DNA of 64,000 nucleotides from Bacteroidales bacterium (GTDB lineage Bacteria; Bacteroidota; Bacteroidia; Bacteroidales; WCHB1-69): the NCBI GenBank assembly GCA_017633255.1, contig JAGBPS010000007.1, positions 1 to 64,000 of the forward strand, written 5' to 3'. Positions 8,601-18,241 of this stretch are shown here, piece after piece. Under the pieces are notes generated by a model. The model was given only the letters and a program-made list of their open reading frames with translations. It ran no database searches and was not told where the DNA came from. The position numbers and the translations under genes were made by a program. Numbering within the stretch: position 1 is the first letter of the stretch; each line of letters opens with the position of its first letter.

Positions 8601-9356
8601 ATGTTACGAGAAGATACTGTTTTCGGACCTATACATTCCCGCCGTTTAGGCAATTCCTTGGGAATGAACTTGTTGCCCACCGAGGGTAAGTTTTGCAATT
8701 TCGACTGCATTTACTGCGAATGCGGCTGGAACAAGGACGGTCGCAACGACCAGCGACTGCCAAAAGCAGCGGAAGTCCGTGAAGCGCTGGAAACCAAGCT
8801 GATAGCTTGTCAGCAGCAAGGCACACCTATCGATTCCATAACCTTCAGTGGCGATGGTGAATCCACGCTGAATCCGGATTTCCCGCAGATTATCGATGAC
8901 ACGCTGGCTCTGCGCGACAAATACTTCCCCCAAGCAAAGGTGTCTGTGCTGTCCAATGCTACCAGGGTGCATATCCCTGCCGTTTTCGAGGCGCTGACCA
9001 AGGTGGACAATCCCATCATGAAAATTGATGCACCCACCAACGAGCTGATAGCCAAGATTAACCAGCCCGCACCGGGTTATGATGTGAAGAGGGTAGTGGA
9101 GGCACTCAAACAGTTCAAGGGCAATTTCGTCCTGCAGACCATGATGTTGCGCAGTCGCAATTTCGACTCCGCCTCACCAGAAGTTGTCAACGGCTGGATG
9201 GAGATTGTGCGTGAACTGCGTCCCCGTGAGATCATGGTTTACACCATCGACCGACCCACCCCCGAAGAAGGCCTTCAAAAATTCACCGAAACCGAAATGC
9301 GCACCCTCGTCCAACCTTTGATTGACGAAGGTTTCAAGATACAGATAAGAGGGTAA
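8601..9356 (+). CDS. Radical SAM protein (COG0731-type Fe-S oxidoreductase)
   Basis: The 251-residue product carries the radical SAM cluster motif C-x3-C-x2-C in CNFDCIYC, preceded by FGPIHSRRLGNSLGMNLLP, a start shared by COG0731 Fe-S oxidoreductases. The SAM-binding GDGEST segment and the PIMKIDAPTNE stretch agree. Members of this group resemble the wyosine-synthesis enzyme TYW1, but most bacterial members have no proven substrate. It is expected to bind a [4Fe-4S] cluster and cleave SAM. It lies directly downstream of the Tudor-like protein. The 90 bp to the next, convergent gene show nothing recognisable. Confidence 0.85.
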   Translation: MLREDTVFGPIHSRRLGNSLGMNLLPTEGKFCNFDCIYCECGWNKDGRNDQRLPKAAEVREALETKLIACQQQGTPIDSITFSGDGESTLNPDFPQIIDDTLALRDKYFPQAKVSVLSNATRVHIPAVFEALTKVDNPIMKIDAPTNELIAKINQPAPGYDVKRVVEALKQFKGNFVLQTMMLRSRNFDSASPEVVNGWMEIVRELRPREIMVYTIDRPTPEEGLQKFTETEMRTLVQPLIDEGFKIQIRG

Positions 9357-9446
9357 AGGTGTTATGCTATACCTGCTACGGGCGATATGACGTATGAGGT
9401 ACTACTAATATCAGTGTCAACAAGAATGGCACAGACAGGCATATTA

Positions 9447-10034
9447 TTACTTTTTGATCAGTTTCAGCCAGTCGGGATCGTTGCTGTTCTGGTAGTTGTC
9501 GAGCTTGTCGAACAACTCGTCCAGGTTGTTGGCGGCAATCAATAAATCATAATGGAAGGGACGGAGGAAACCGTCGGCTCTGAAACGCTCCAGCTGGGCA
9601 AGCAGATGGTCGTAATACCCTTCGGCATTGACGATGGCAATGGGTTTGCTGTGCAAGCCTAACTGGGCATCCGTCATCATCTCGAAAAATTCGTCCATGG
9701 TGCCGTAAGAGCCTGGCAAAATGACAAATCCGTCAGCCGATGACTCCATCAGCTGTTTGCGTTCGCTCATCGAATCCACTATGATCAGCTCCTCCAGACT
9801 GGTGTCAATGACACTGCGGTTGGAGAAAAAGCTGGGGGCGATACCCACTACACGTCCACCCAAAGCCCGGGCCGCATTGGAAGCTTCCGCCATCAAGCCG
9901 ATAGAGGCACCGCCATAGTAGATGGTGATTTTCTTTTCGGCGCATCTGCGACCGAAATCAGCCGCCAAAGTTCTGAAATTAGGGTTGTTGCCAGCGGAAG
10001 AGCCGCAATAAAGAGCCAGGGAAGAGTATTTCAT
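9447..10034 (-). CDS. LOG family protein (TIGR00730-type nucleotide phosphoribohydrolase)
   Basis: LOG proteins hydrolyse nucleoside 5'-monophosphates to base and ribose 5-phosphate; plant members activate cytokinins. The 195-residue sequence has the Rossmann-like start LALYCGSSAGN, the YYGGASIGLMA loop, SMSERK at 88-93 (usually MHxRK) and PGSYGTMDE at 107-115 in place of the usual PGGxGTxxE. The G-to-S change in this phosphate-binding loop is minor. It is the last gene of an nfeD-like - pssA - LOG operon, with 4-bp start/stop overlaps. Confidence 0.87.
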   Translation of the reverse strand: MKYSSLALYCGSSAGNNPNFRTLAADFGRRCAEKKITIYYGGASIGLMAEASNAARALGGRVVGIAPSFFSNRSVIDTSLEELIIVDSMSERKQLMESSADGFVILPGSYGTMDEFFEMMTDAQLGLHSKPIAIVNAEGYYDHLLAQLERFRADGFLRPFHYDLLIAANNLDELFDKLDNYQNSNDPDWLKLIKK

Positions 10035-10750
10035 AAGAGTTGGATTTTATTGATGGCGAACATCGTTATCGAGATTAAGAGGTATGACAAAATGATGATG
10101 GGAAAGGAGCCTAAACGGAAAAAGGCGAAAAGTATAACAGCCAGTATGATAAACAGATAGCGGACTTCGTTACCCTTCCACGTGAAGCTCTTGAACTTGA
10201 GTGAGAACATCGGCAGTTCGCTGACCAGGAGGAAGCAGAAAATCAGCATCAGCGCCAAAACTGCCCAAAAACTGTTGACGAAAGGCAGACGGTCTGCCGA
10301 CAGGGGCAAGAAGCCGATAAACAGGGCGTTGGCGGGAGTGGGAAGTCCGAGGAAGTCGGTATGCTGACGGTCGTCATGGTTGAACTTGGCCAGACGGAAA
10401 GCGGAAAAGGCGGGAATGAGGAAAGCCAGATAGGGGAGTAGTCCCATCCAGAAATTGCCGGCCAGTTGTGGAGGAAGGTTCAGCAGGCACTGCTCCAGCC
10501 ATACGAAGACAATCATGGCAGGGGCACCGCCGAACGAGAAAACATCGGCCAGTGAGTCCAAATCAACCCCCATTGGCGACTGCACCTTGAGCAGACGAGC
10601 CGTAAAACCGTCACAGAAATCGAAAAGAGCTGCCAGGATGATGAACAAGGCAGCCAATTTCAAGAAACCGAAATGCAGGGACATCACCATGGACAGCGCC
10701 CCGCAGATAATATTCATGCAAGTGATAAAGTTCGGTATGTTTTTTTTCAT
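10031..10750 (-). CDS. pssA: CDP-diacylglycerol-serine O-phosphatidyltransferase
   Basis: This integral membrane enzyme joins CDP-diacylglycerol and serine to form phosphatidylserine, the precursor of phosphatidylethanolamine. The 239-residue protein is multi-spanning. The CDP-alcohol phosphotransferase signature DG-x2-AR-x8-G-x3-D-x3-D is complete (D47, G48, A51, R52, G61, D65, D69). The FSFGGAPA segment that follows fits the PssA subgroup. Its ATG overlaps the NfeD-like stop by 4 bp, and its stop overlaps the LOG start by 4 bp, so translation is probably coupled. No decarboxylase (psd) gene is in the window. Confidence 0.93.
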   Translation of the reverse strand: MKKNIPNFITCMNIICGALSMVMSLHFGFLKLAALFIILAALFDFCDGFTARLLKVQSPMGVDLDSLADVFSFGGAPAMIVFVWLEQCLLNLPPQLAGNFWMGLLPYLAFLIPAFSAFRLAKFNHDDRQHTDFLGLPTPANALFIGFLPLSADRLPFVNSFWAVLALMLIFCFLLVSELPMFSLKFKSFTWKGNEVRYLFIILAVILFAFFRLGSFPIIILSYLLISITMFAINKIQLL

Positions 10751-12195
10751 TTTTGAATTTTCTTTACGAAGAGTTGCGCGTTCTCAAATCGGGTAACCTC
10801 AATGGGCTCGTCTTTTTCGATGAAGCCCACTTCGGAAGTGGCGTCCAGGATCTCGCCGTCAATCTCCACTTTGCCAACGGGACGCAAGAGGGTAGAGGCA
10901 ATCCCCTGTTTTCCAATATAATGTGTAAGATTCATATCCTGAGCCACATAGCCTTCGTTGATGTCCATTTTGGTCTTCAGTGCCAGCGAGCCGTAGCGGG
11001 TGTCGGCACTGATAACTTTCTTGCCCAGCCACAACGAGAGGAAGAAGCCGGCGAAACAGGCGGCGATTACCAGAAACATGTATTTGATGAACAGCTCCGG
11101 TGCGGAGAAACTGAAATCAAAGCCGATATTGAAAATCATGGACAGAATCAGTGAGGCAGCCATCAGAATAATGCCCGAGACTCCGGTCACGCCGAAGCCT
11201 GGTACGACAAAGAATTCCAAGAGCAGCAAACCTAAACCGATGATAAACAGCAGGATTTCCCAATGAGCAGCAAGGCCTTCCAGATAATGGGGCGCAAAAT
11301 AGAGCAGTGCGGCCACCACCGAAACCAGCAGGGCAAAACCGATGCCGGGAGCCTGCATTTCAAAATAAATGCCTCCGATGATGAACATGATGAGAATGCC
11401 GCTGACAATGGGGTTTATCAAGAAGGAAATGACCTTGTCAATCCATGTTTCTTCTTGATTTACAATAGTATAGCCTTGAATACCAGCTTTGTCCAGCACT
11501 TCGTCCATATCCTTGGCCTCGGCTTGACAGAAACCGTGCTCAACAGCCTCTGAAGTGGTGAAAGTCAGTACTTTACCTTTCTCCGATACGCCTTTGATTT
11601 CCACGTCGGGATCGACCATCGCCTGGGCGATATCCGGGTCGCGACCGTTCATTTCAGCCGTGGAGCGCATCAGCGAGCGCATGTACGACTGGTATTTATC
11701 AGGCAACACCTGGCCAGTTTGATCCACCACAGAAGCAGCGCCAATGGAACTTCCAGGAGCCATATAAATGGAATCGCAAGCAATGGAAATCAGCGCGCCA
11801 GCTGATGCAGCGTTTTTGTTGATGAAGACGATGGTCGGCATGGGACATTCCAGCAAGGCGGTACGCATCTTGTCCGCAGCGTCCAGCTCGCCGCCAAACG
11901 TGTTCAGTTCCATAAACAAAATGTCAGCGTTCTGTGCGGAGGCTTGCTCAATGGCTTTGTCCAATTTCCGCTGCGATGGCCGTGCAATATTGTCGTCAAT
12001 TTTGAAATAAAAAATTTTCTGCGGATGATTGTCCGTACGTTGGGTCGCTGATTTTTTTTGCGCAGAATTCTCTACAGAAACTTCCGCAGAATTTTCTGCT
12101 GAATTTTGTGTTGTGGAATCGTCTTGTGCATATAGTGGAAAAATCATGCACAACAATGCGAAAATCAGCAAAATAGCCCCAAATCTACGGTTCAT
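10747..12195 (-). CDS. NfeD-like membrane-bound ClpP-class serine protease
   Basis: The 482-residue protein has a signal peptide (1-24) and a low-complexity Asn/Ser/Glu stretch (25-55). A ClpP/SppA-like protease domain follows at about 60-240, with the nucleophile Ser in NAASAGALI and a probable Lys in PDKYQSYMRS. Four to five membrane segments lie between about 255 and 390, and a C-terminal OB-fold NfeD domain at about 410-480 (GKQGIASTLLRPVGKVEIDGE). Long NfeD proteins usually pair with a stomatin-like slipin; none is adjacent here. The role is presumably membrane protein quality control. First gene of the operon with pssA and the LOG gene. Confidence 0.88.
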   Translation of the reverse strand: MNRRFGAILLIFALLCMIFPLYAQDDSTTQNSAENSAEVSVENSAQKKSATQRTDNHPQKIFYFKIDDNIARPSQRKLDKAIEQASAQNADILFMELNTFGGELDAADKMRTALLECPMPTIVFINKNAASAGALISIACDSIYMAPGSSIGAASVVDQTGQVLPDKYQSYMRSLMRSTAEMNGRDPDIAQAMVDPDVEIKGVSEKGKVLTFTTSEAVEHGFCQAEAKDMDEVLDKAGIQGYTIVNQEETWIDKVISFLINPIVSGILIMFIIGGIYFEMQAPGIGFALLVSVVAALLYFAPHYLEGLAAHWEILLFIIGLGLLLLEFFVVPGFGVTGVSGIILMAASLILSMIFNIGFDFSFSAPELFIKYMFLVIAACFAGFFLSLWLGKKVISADTRYGSLALKTKMDINEGYVAQDMNLTHYIGKQGIASTLLRPVGKVEIDGEILDATSEVGFIEKDEPIEVTRFENAQLFVKKIQK

Positions 12196-12302
12196 TTCAA
12201 GCGGTATTTCTTTCTTATAATTTATATTATGTTAAATAGAATCCCTTCCCCACAAATGATTTGACAGTTGAAAATTTATGGATGGACGGTTTGTCGTTAA
12301 TG

Positions 12303-12492
12303 GTTTAGAGTTTAATGTTTAGAGTTTATGAATTTTGGATTTTGAATTTTGAATTTTGAATTCTAACCGGCACATTTATCAAATTAGCTAATCAATATGT
12401 GTATGCTTTTCTTGAATTCTGAATTCTGAATTTTGAATTCTAATTAGCACACTAATCAATTTGCTAATTAACTAATTTACTTTGCTAATTGC
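12303..12492. repeat. Composite heptamer arrays in the nfeD-GT2 interval
   Basis: The 289-bp gap at 12196-12484 is almost entirely repeats. Nine 7-bp units run from 12303 to 12365 (GTTTAGA-like, then AATTTTG). A GAATTCT/GAATTTT array lies at 12413-12441. A TAATTAGC/ACTAATCA-type AT-rich array at 12441-12492 runs into the glycosyltransferase, whose stop codon (12485-12487) is inside it. No gene or clear promoter is seen in the gap. Confidence 0.8.
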
Positions 12493-13225
12493 TCAGTCTT
12501 TCCCATTTCCTGAACCACGAACGAATTCTCAGACCGATTACGCCGAAAATCGCTTCCTTGAAAATGCCACCAGACATTTTAGAGGTGCCTTCCGTACGGT
12601 CCTTGAAAATGATCGGAACTTCCACAATCTTGAAGCCGAGCTTATAAACATTGTATTTCATCTCAATCTGGAAGCCGTAGCCCACATGGTGGATTTTGTC
12701 AAAATCTATGGCTTTCAGCGTGGTGGCTCTGTAGCACTTGAAACCGGCTGTAGTGTCGTGTACCGGAATGCCCAACATGATGCGTACGTAAGCCGAGCCA
12801 TAATACGACATCAGCAGACGAGACATGGGCCAATTGATGACGTTCACACCCTTGCAATAGCGCGAACCGATAGCCAAATCGGCATTTTGTTCCACACAAG
12901 CGGCATACAAACGGTCCAAATCCTTGGGATTATGCGAAAAATCGGCGTCCATTTCGAATACATAGTCGTAATTGTGCGCCAAAGCCCACTTAAAACCATG
13001 AATATAGGCCGTTCCCAAGCCCAATTTGCCTTTTCTTTCCTCAATAAACAATCTTTCGGGGTTCTCCCCTATCATTCTTTTCACAATTTCGGCAGTGCCG
13101 TCAGGAGAATTATCCTCGATAATCAGCACATGGTAGTCATTGTTCAATGCAAATACGGCATTGATGATGTTTTCAATGTTTTCTTTCTCGTTGTAGGTTG
13201 GGATAATTACCAGTTTTTTATCCAT
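12485..13225 (-). CDS. Family 2 glycosyltransferase, polyprenol-phosphate mannosyltransferase-like
   Basis: The 246-residue product is a GT-A fold enzyme of the DPM1 type: start MDKKLVIIPTYNEKENI, nucleotide-binding IIEDNSPDGTAE, the metal-binding MDADFSHNP, and DLAIGSRYCKGV. A conserved Q/R-rich end (IEMKYNVYKLGFKIVEVPIIF) matches family members. Such enzymes make polyprenyl-phosphate sugars (mannose or a related hexose) for glycan or lipoglycan synthesis at the membrane. It lacks the C-terminal membrane domain of the longer forms. The last codons lie within an AT-rich repeat. Confidence 0.87.
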   Translation of the reverse strand: MDKKLVIIPTYNEKENIENIINAVFALNNDYHVLIIEDNSPDGTAEIVKRMIGENPERLFIEERKGKLGLGTAYIHGFKWALAHNYDYVFEMDADFSHNPKDLDRLYAACVEQNADLAIGSRYCKGVNVINWPMSRLLMSYYGSAYVRIMLGIPVHDTTAGFKCYRATTLKAIDFDKIHHVGYGFQIEMKYNVYKLGFKIVEVPIIFKDRTEGTSKMSGGIFKEAIFGVIGLRIRSWFRKWERLSN

Positions 13226-13238
13226 AACTTATTGTATT

Positions 13239-14270
13239 TCAATTGTTTTTTTGAAAAATAATATACACAGGGAAATGGTCGCTGTAGCCACCTTGGAAAG
13301 CGCCGCCGGCAAAGGTTCTGAAAGGATAACCCGCATAGGACCCCGATTGGTTGATCATAAAGCTTCTGCGGAACACCTTGGTGGTCACATATTGATAACT
13401 GTCGGCACGTACATGGTCAATCAGATTATAGGAGATAATCATCTGGTCAATGACATCCCAATTGTCTCTGTATGCGTAAGTTCCGATACCATCCTGAAAC
13501 ATCTTCCACATCGGGTTGAAGAGCTCGCCTTTGTGAACATCCTTCATTTTGACTTGGGGATGCAGGTATTCCTTCACGCTCTTGGCGGTGGGATTGTCGT
13601 TGAAGTCGCCCATGAAAATAATGTCGGCATTGATATCAGCGGCGAAAAGTGAGTCGGCGATGCGGCGTGCGGCTTCGGCAGCAGCGATACGTTTGGGCAT
13701 ACTGCGTTGCTCTCCGCCAGATTTGGAGGGCCAGTGCATCACAATGCAGTGTATGGTGTCGGTATTGTCAATAATGCCGGTCATCAGGAAATGGTCACGG
13801 GTACGGAAGCTCGTGTCGTTGGTAATCACCGGAAAAGCCCTTGTATCCAGTACTTTGAAGCGGTCTTTGCTATACAGGAAAGCCACATCCACGCCACGAC
13901 GGTCGGGCGAGTCGTGATGGGCGACACCCAGGTTCAGCGGTTTCAGTTTGTCGGTGGCCACCAAATCTTCCAGCACCTTACGATTCTCGATCTCTGAAAC
14001 ACCAAGGACCACTACCCCACCGTTCTCCTTGCCTATCAAGCAGATAACAGACGCCATGTTCTCAAGTTTCTTCTGGTATCTTTCCGGAGTCCAATGATTT
14101 GCCCCGTCAGGCAGGAAATCCGCATCGTTGGTAAGAGGGTCGTCTTCGGTGTCGAAAAGATTTTCGAGATTATAAAAAGCTATAACAGCCTCTTTCTTGC
14201 CGCCCTGGGCACAGGCCATCATGACGGTGGACAACACTATTGCAATTATTGTCAGGGTTTTAGGCTTCAT
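13239..14270 (-). CDS. Exported endonuclease/exonuclease/phosphatase family protein
   Basis: I take the ATG at 14270, which places a signal peptide at the start (MKPKTLTIIAIVLSTVMMAC). The VMMAC end could be a weak lipobox. An in-frame start 27 bp upstream would add an implausible leader. The EEP fold is clear: FYNLENLFDTEDDP near the mature N-terminus, VLGVSEIENR, the GDFNDNP motif and a C-terminal GYSDHFPVY (catalytic Asp-His). Predicted metal-dependent phosphodiesterase acting outside the cytoplasm. It is divergent from a TonB-dependent receptor and two DUF5689 lipoproteins. That gene set recurs in Bacteroidales and suggests uptake of a product released by this enzyme, possibly from extracellular nucleic acid. 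Confidence 0.88.
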   Translation of the reverse strand: MKPKTLTIIAIVLSTVMMACAQGGKKEAVIAFYNLENLFDTEDDPLTNDADFLPDGANHWTPERYQKKLENMASVICLIGKENGGVVVLGVSEIENRKVLEDLVATDKLKPLNLGVAHHDSPDRRGVDVAFLYSKDRFKVLDTRAFPVITNDTSFRTRDHFLMTGIIDNTDTIHCIVMHWPSKSGGEQRSMPKRIAAAEAARRIADSLFAADINADIIFMGDFNDNPTAKSVKEYLHPQVKMKDVHKGELFNPMWKMFQDGIGTYAYRDNWDVIDQMIISYNLIDHVRADSYQYVTTKVFRRSFMINQSGSYAGYPFRTFAGGAFQGGYSDHFPVYIIFQKNN

Positions 14271-14294
14271 AAATATTACTATACATTTAAAATG

Positions 14295-14302
14295 CAAATA
14301 TA
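14295..14302 (-). promoter_or_regulatory. Putative -7 element (TATATTTG) for the EEP nuclease
   Basis: The minus strand reads TATATTTG, a TAnnTTTG match 24 bp upstream of the chosen ATG at 14270. Together with the plus-strand promoter at 14333-14367 it forms a compact divergent control region of about 130 bp. Confidence 0.55.
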
Positions 14303-14332
14303 CATTATTTTTTCATAGAAAAACTAAAATTA

Positions 14333-14367
14333 TTTGGTCTGTATCAAATACTTTTTTTATATTTTTG
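14333..14367 (+). promoter_or_regulatory. Promoter of the TonB-dependent receptor operon (TTTG, then TATTTTTG)
   Basis: TTTG at 14333-14336 and TATTTTTG at 14360-14367 are separated by 23 bp, close to the Bacteroidota -33/-7 arrangement. The predicted transcription start near 14373 supports the ATG at 14399 for the receptor rather than the upstream in-frame starts. Confidence 0.6.
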
Positions 14368-14398
14368 TCGCTTATTTTTGATGAGTAAAATCATATCT

Positions 14399-16933
14399 AT
14401 GAAAAAACAATTATTCTTTATTGCTCTGCTTCTAACATCTTGTCTGATAGTGTTTTCGCAGGAGTCTGGAACAAAAAGGCAAAAAAAACATCGCGAAAAA
14501 CAGGACACCGTAATTGTAACGGATGACAATCCCTTTGCCGAAACATACGATCAGTCGGATGACGGTTTGGATGATGCGGAAGGTGATACCTATGTTCCGG
14601 GACTGTTACATTCGTCACGAGATGTTTACGACAACAATACTTCATTTAATTTCAGCATTGCTTATTTCAAGGCAAGAGGATACGACAGCCGTTTCCAGAA
14701 TCTGTGTATCAACAACTTCCAGTTCAACAGTCTGGTCACGGGACGTGCCACCTATTCACAATGGGGCGGTCTGAACCACGTGATGCGTTATCCGGAAATC
14801 GTTACGGGGATGAATGTCAGTACATTCAACTTCGGCAATATCGGCGGGGCTCACAACTACACCACCCGTGCTTCCTCGTACCGCAAGCAGATACGTGCAA
14901 CCTATTCGCTGAATAACAGAAACTATACCAACAGAATCATGTTCACCTACGCTACGGGACTGTTGAAAAACGGCTGGGCTGTAGCAGCCTCTCTGTCAAC
15001 CCGTTTCGGTAACGGATTGAATTATGTAGATGGTGTAACCTACAATGGATTCAGCTATTTCTTGTCGGTGGAGAAAAAATTCAACATGACCCATGCGTTG
15101 AGTTTGACCGCTTGGGGAGCTCCTACAGTCCGCGGAATGCAAGCCGCTTCTGTGCAAGAGGCATACGACATCACAGGAACCCACTACTACAATTCCAACT
15201 GGGGCTGGTATCAAGGCAAAAAGCGCAATGCGCGTATGAGAACCGTGCACGAACCGGTAATCATGCTGACCCACTATTATACCCCAGACTCCAAATTGAA
15301 AATGACCACCACACTGGCTGCCTCTTTCGGACGCAACAGTAGCACTTCTCTCAACTGGTATGACGCTCCGGATCCAAGACCGGATTATTACAAAAATCTG
15401 CCTAGTTATCAAATAGATAATGGTGACACTTCATCCATTTATTACGATGTGTTGAACGCTTGGCAGAACGATGCCAATACACGACAGATCAACTGGGATA
15501 AAATCTACGAGGTGAACCAGTTGGCAGCCCTTCAAGGCAAACGTGCCCAGTACATACTTGAAAACCGTGTGTACGATCATCTGCTGGTAGGTGGTGTGAC
15601 CAATGCCATACATACCCTTAACGAGCATGTGAAATTTGTATATGGTGTTGAAATACGTGGTATCAAACAGCGCAACTACAAGACTATCAGCGACATGTTG
15701 GGCGGCTCGTACTGGTTGGATGTGGACAAATATTCCGAAGGCGACTTTCCGGATGACGCCAATGTGCAGTACAACGACATGGATAATATGGACAAACAGT
15801 TGCACGAGGGCGATGTTTTCGGTTATGACTACGACTATCATATCATGATTGAAAAAGCTTGGGCTCAGGTTCTGTTCAACTACAACAAGGCGGATTTCAA
15901 CTTGGGGGCATTTATCGGCGGTACCGAGTTCTGTCGTGTCGGCCACATGAAAAACGGTCGCTTCCAGGATGACTCCAAGGGTCAGTCCGCAACCCTGTCC
16001 TTCTTCGAATATGCATTCAAAGGCGGTTTGACCTACAAAATCAACGGTCGTAACTACCTCGTTTTGAATGGTGTGTATCAGACCGATGCTCCAAGTGCAC
16101 TCAATGCCTTTGTTGCTCCCCGTATCAGAAACAAAGCGGTAGATAATCTTACCACTGAAAAGATTGGTTCTGTTGACCTGTCTTACATATTGAAGTATCC
16201 CATTATCACCATGCGTCTTACGGCCTATTTCGCCCAACTGAACGACATGACCAAACTGATCAGTTTCTACCATGACGGTATGCAGTGTATGGTCAACTAT
16301 TCGATGACAGGCATCAATCAGCGTCACATGGGCATTGAATTTGGAGCCGAAATCAAGTTGGGTAGCATGTTCGCACTGGTATTGGCAGGAAACTATGGTG
16401 ACTACCGCTATTCTGACCGTGCCAATGTAACTATCAACGCAGAAAACGGCACAGACTTTGAAGGAGATATCAACCGTACGGTGTATTGGAAGAACTACCA
16501 TGTGGCCGGTTCTCCGCAGGCTGCGGCAACCATCGGTCTTAAATTCAACTATAAGTACTGGTGGGTGAATGTCAATCTCAATTATTTCGACAAGATATAC
16601 TGCGACTTGAATCCTGAAAGAAGAACCACTTTCGCCAGAGGAAGTCTGTCAGTGGATGATCCCGCCTTTATCGCCATGGCCAGCCAGACCCGTATGAAAG
16701 GTCAGTTTACTCTGGACGCCTCCATCAGCAAATCATGGAGAATCAAACAGCGTTATAACCTTGGTTTCAATATCGGTGTGACCAATATCACGAATAACAA
16801 GAATCTGGTTACCACCGCTTACGAGCAGTCTCGTTATGATTATACTGAATATAATCCCGATAAGTTCCCCAACAAGTATTATTACGCATTCGGTACTACC
16901 TTCTTTGGCAGTATTAACTTCCAGTTCAACTAG
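14399..16933 (+). CDS. TonB-dependent receptor-like outer membrane protein
   Basis: The ATG at 14399 (MKKQLFFIALLLTSCL) gives a clean signal peptide and an 844-residue protein. After an acidic linker, residues about 90-170 look like a plug: YFKARGYDSRFQNL, a QWGGLNHVMRYPE segment, then NFGNIGGAHNYTTRASSYR. The rest is a long beta-barrel with alternating aromatic strands, ending in a terminal Phe-x-Phe-Asn strand (SINFQFN). There is no carboxypeptidase-like N-terminal domain and no obvious TonB box. Family members in Bacteroidales sit next to DUF5689 proteins and an EEP nuclease, as here. Expected to import a substrate across the outer membrane; the ligand is unknown. Confidence 0.85.
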   Translation: MKKQLFFIALLLTSCLIVFSQESGTKRQKKHREKQDTVIVTDDNPFAETYDQSDDGLDDAEGDTYVPGLLHSSRDVYDNNTSFNFSIAYFKARGYDSRFQNLCINNFQFNSLVTGRATYSQWGGLNHVMRYPEIVTGMNVSTFNFGNIGGAHNYTTRASSYRKQIRATYSLNNRNYTNRIMFTYATGLLKNGWAVAASLSTRFGNGLNYVDGVTYNGFSYFLSVEKKFNMTHALSLTAWGAPTVRGMQAASVQEAYDITGTHYYNSNWGWYQGKKRNARMRTVHEPVIMLTHYYTPDSKLKMTTTLAASFGRNSSTSLNWYDAPDPRPDYYKNLPSYQIDNGDTSSIYYDVLNAWQNDANTRQINWDKIYEVNQLAALQGKRAQYILENRVYDHLLVGGVTNAIHTLNEHVKFVYGVEIRGIKQRNYKTISDMLGGSYWLDVDKYSEGDFPDDANVQYNDMDNMDKQLHEGDVFGYDYDYHIMIEKAWAQVLFNYNKADFNLGAFIGGTEFCRVGHMKNGRFQDDSKGQSATLSFFEYAFKGGLTYKINGRNYLVLNGVYQTDAPSALNAFVAPRIRNKAVDNLTTEKIGSVDLSYILKYPIITMRLTAYFAQLNDMTKLISFYHDGMQCMVNYSMTGINQRHMGIEFGAEIKLGSMFALVLAGNYGDYRYSDRANVTINAENGTDFEGDINRTVYWKNYHVAGSPQAAATIGLKFNYKYWWVNVNLNYFDKIYCDLNPERRTTFARGSLSVDDPAFIAMASQTRMKGQFTLDASISKSWRIKQRYNLGFNIGVTNITNNKNLVTTAYEQSRYDYTEYNPDKFPNKYYYAFGTTFFGSINFQFN

Positions 16934-16972
16934 TTATCGATTCAGTTTCATCCAATCAGAAAAAACAATATC

Positions 16973-18229
16973 ATGAAGAGAATAAATAAATCCAACATAG
17001 TTATGCTGATGGCAGTGGCCCTGTTTTTGTTCGCCTCCTGTCGTCGCGAATTGGATGTGGCTCCCGTTGCCACTTACGACGGCAAAGCCACTCATACTAT
17101 CGCCCAGTTGCTGGAATTCCACCCGTTGACGGTTGGCTTCACCTACGATACTCTTCCCCAGGGCATTGTCATAGAGGGAACTGTGATTTCGAGCGATAAG
17201 GAGGGCAACTGTTACAAGTATATCACTATTGATGATGGTACTGCCGCTGTGCAGATCAAAATCAACAGCAGTACGCTTTATCCCAACTATCCTCTGGGTC
17301 AACATTTATTTGTGAATTGCGATGGTCTTATTTTAGGCGACTATGGCATGCTGCACCAGTTGGGATGGTGGGAAAATGATGGCATTCAAGGTATTAGCAC
17401 CAACAAGCTGTATAAGTATATCTTCAAAGACGGTGTACCGGGGCCCAATCCGCAACCGTCTGTCGAGTTGACTTCTGCCAATCAGATTCAGGCAAACATG
17501 TACAATCGTTTGGTTCGCCTCAAAAATGTCCATTTCACCGATCCTGGCCAGGTTTACGCCAACACCACCTCTTCGGGCACCGAAAATGAAATCACTTTTG
17601 AGGATGGCACGAAAATCATTCTTTACACCAGCATGTACGCCAAATTTGCCAATGAGCTGACTCCAGCGGGTGTTTTCGACATGGTGGCGCTGTTGTCACG
17701 CTTCAGAACCACCAATCAGCTGGTTATCCGTTCATTGGATGATATTGGCACAGCTGTGGTTCCGCCTACCTATGCTGAAGTCATCGTGAATGCCATGGAT
17801 TTGTCACAGAATCCCTTGGACAATGGCTGGACCAATCAGGTCATAGCGGGTAGCAACTGGGAATACATGAGCGGCAACGCCATGAGAATAGTGGGCAGCA
17901 CCGGCGCTAACGACAGCTGGCTGGTGTCTCCTTCCATCAACGCAAACGGCTACGACAATCTGAAGTTGTCCTTTGCTCACCGCTCCTTGAGTGGCACTGG
18001 CAATCGTGAGGTTTATTATTCCACGAATTATACCGGTGGTGATGTGCAGAATGCGGACTGGACACCGTTGAATATCAATTGCACCACCAGTTTTGTGACA
18101 TTCAGTCAAGAACTTCCCGCCGAATTGCTGTCGGCAAGCAATCTGAGATTCGCATTCAGATATCATGACAATTCCAATAGCACATGGATGATCAAAGATT
18201 TTAAAGTTGTATCTATTGTTGAACAGTAA
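16973..18229 (+). CDS. DUF5689 domain lipoprotein (first copy)
   Basis: The 418-residue product has a lipoprotein signal with the Cys in LFASCRRELD. Residues about 30-260 are a DUF5689 domain: an OB-fold-like region with IEGTVISSDKEGNCYKYI and DDGTAAVQIKI. The C-terminal 130 residues resemble a choice-of-anchor J / cleaved-adhesin module (ANDSWLVSPSINANGYDNL). Likely surface-exposed and a partner of the receptor encoded 39 bp upstream. It shares the DUF5689 layout with the next gene, so the two are tandem paralogs. The substrate is unknown; the OB-like fold and the nearby nuclease would fit a nucleic-acid or polymer ligand (inference). Confidence 0.85.
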   Translation: MKRINKSNIVMLMAVALFLFASCRRELDVAPVATYDGKATHTIAQLLEFHPLTVGFTYDTLPQGIVIEGTVISSDKEGNCYKYITIDDGTAAVQIKINSSTLYPNYPLGQHLFVNCDGLILGDYGMLHQLGWWENDGIQGISTNKLYKYIFKDGVPGPNPQPSVELTSANQIQANMYNRLVRLKNVHFTDPGQVYANTTSSGTENEITFEDGTKIILYTSMYAKFANELTPAGVFDMVALLSRFRTTNQLVIRSLDDIGTAVVPPTYAEVIVNAMDLSQNPLDNGWTNQVIAGSNWEYMSGNAMRIVGSTGANDSWLVSPSINANGYDNLKLSFAHRSLSGTGNREVYYSTNYTGGDVQNADWTPLNINCTTSFVTFSQELPAELLSASNLRFAFRYHDNSNSTWMIKDFKVVSIVEQ

Positions 18230-18241
18230 AAATATTCTGAA

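Noticed and set aside
15431..16501. Long minus-strand open frame of 356 codons inside the TonB-dependent receptor gene
   Set aside because: It lies wholly antisense to a clear beta-barrel gene, has no recognisable domain and no promoter; the long frame is a by-product of the codon use of the real gene.
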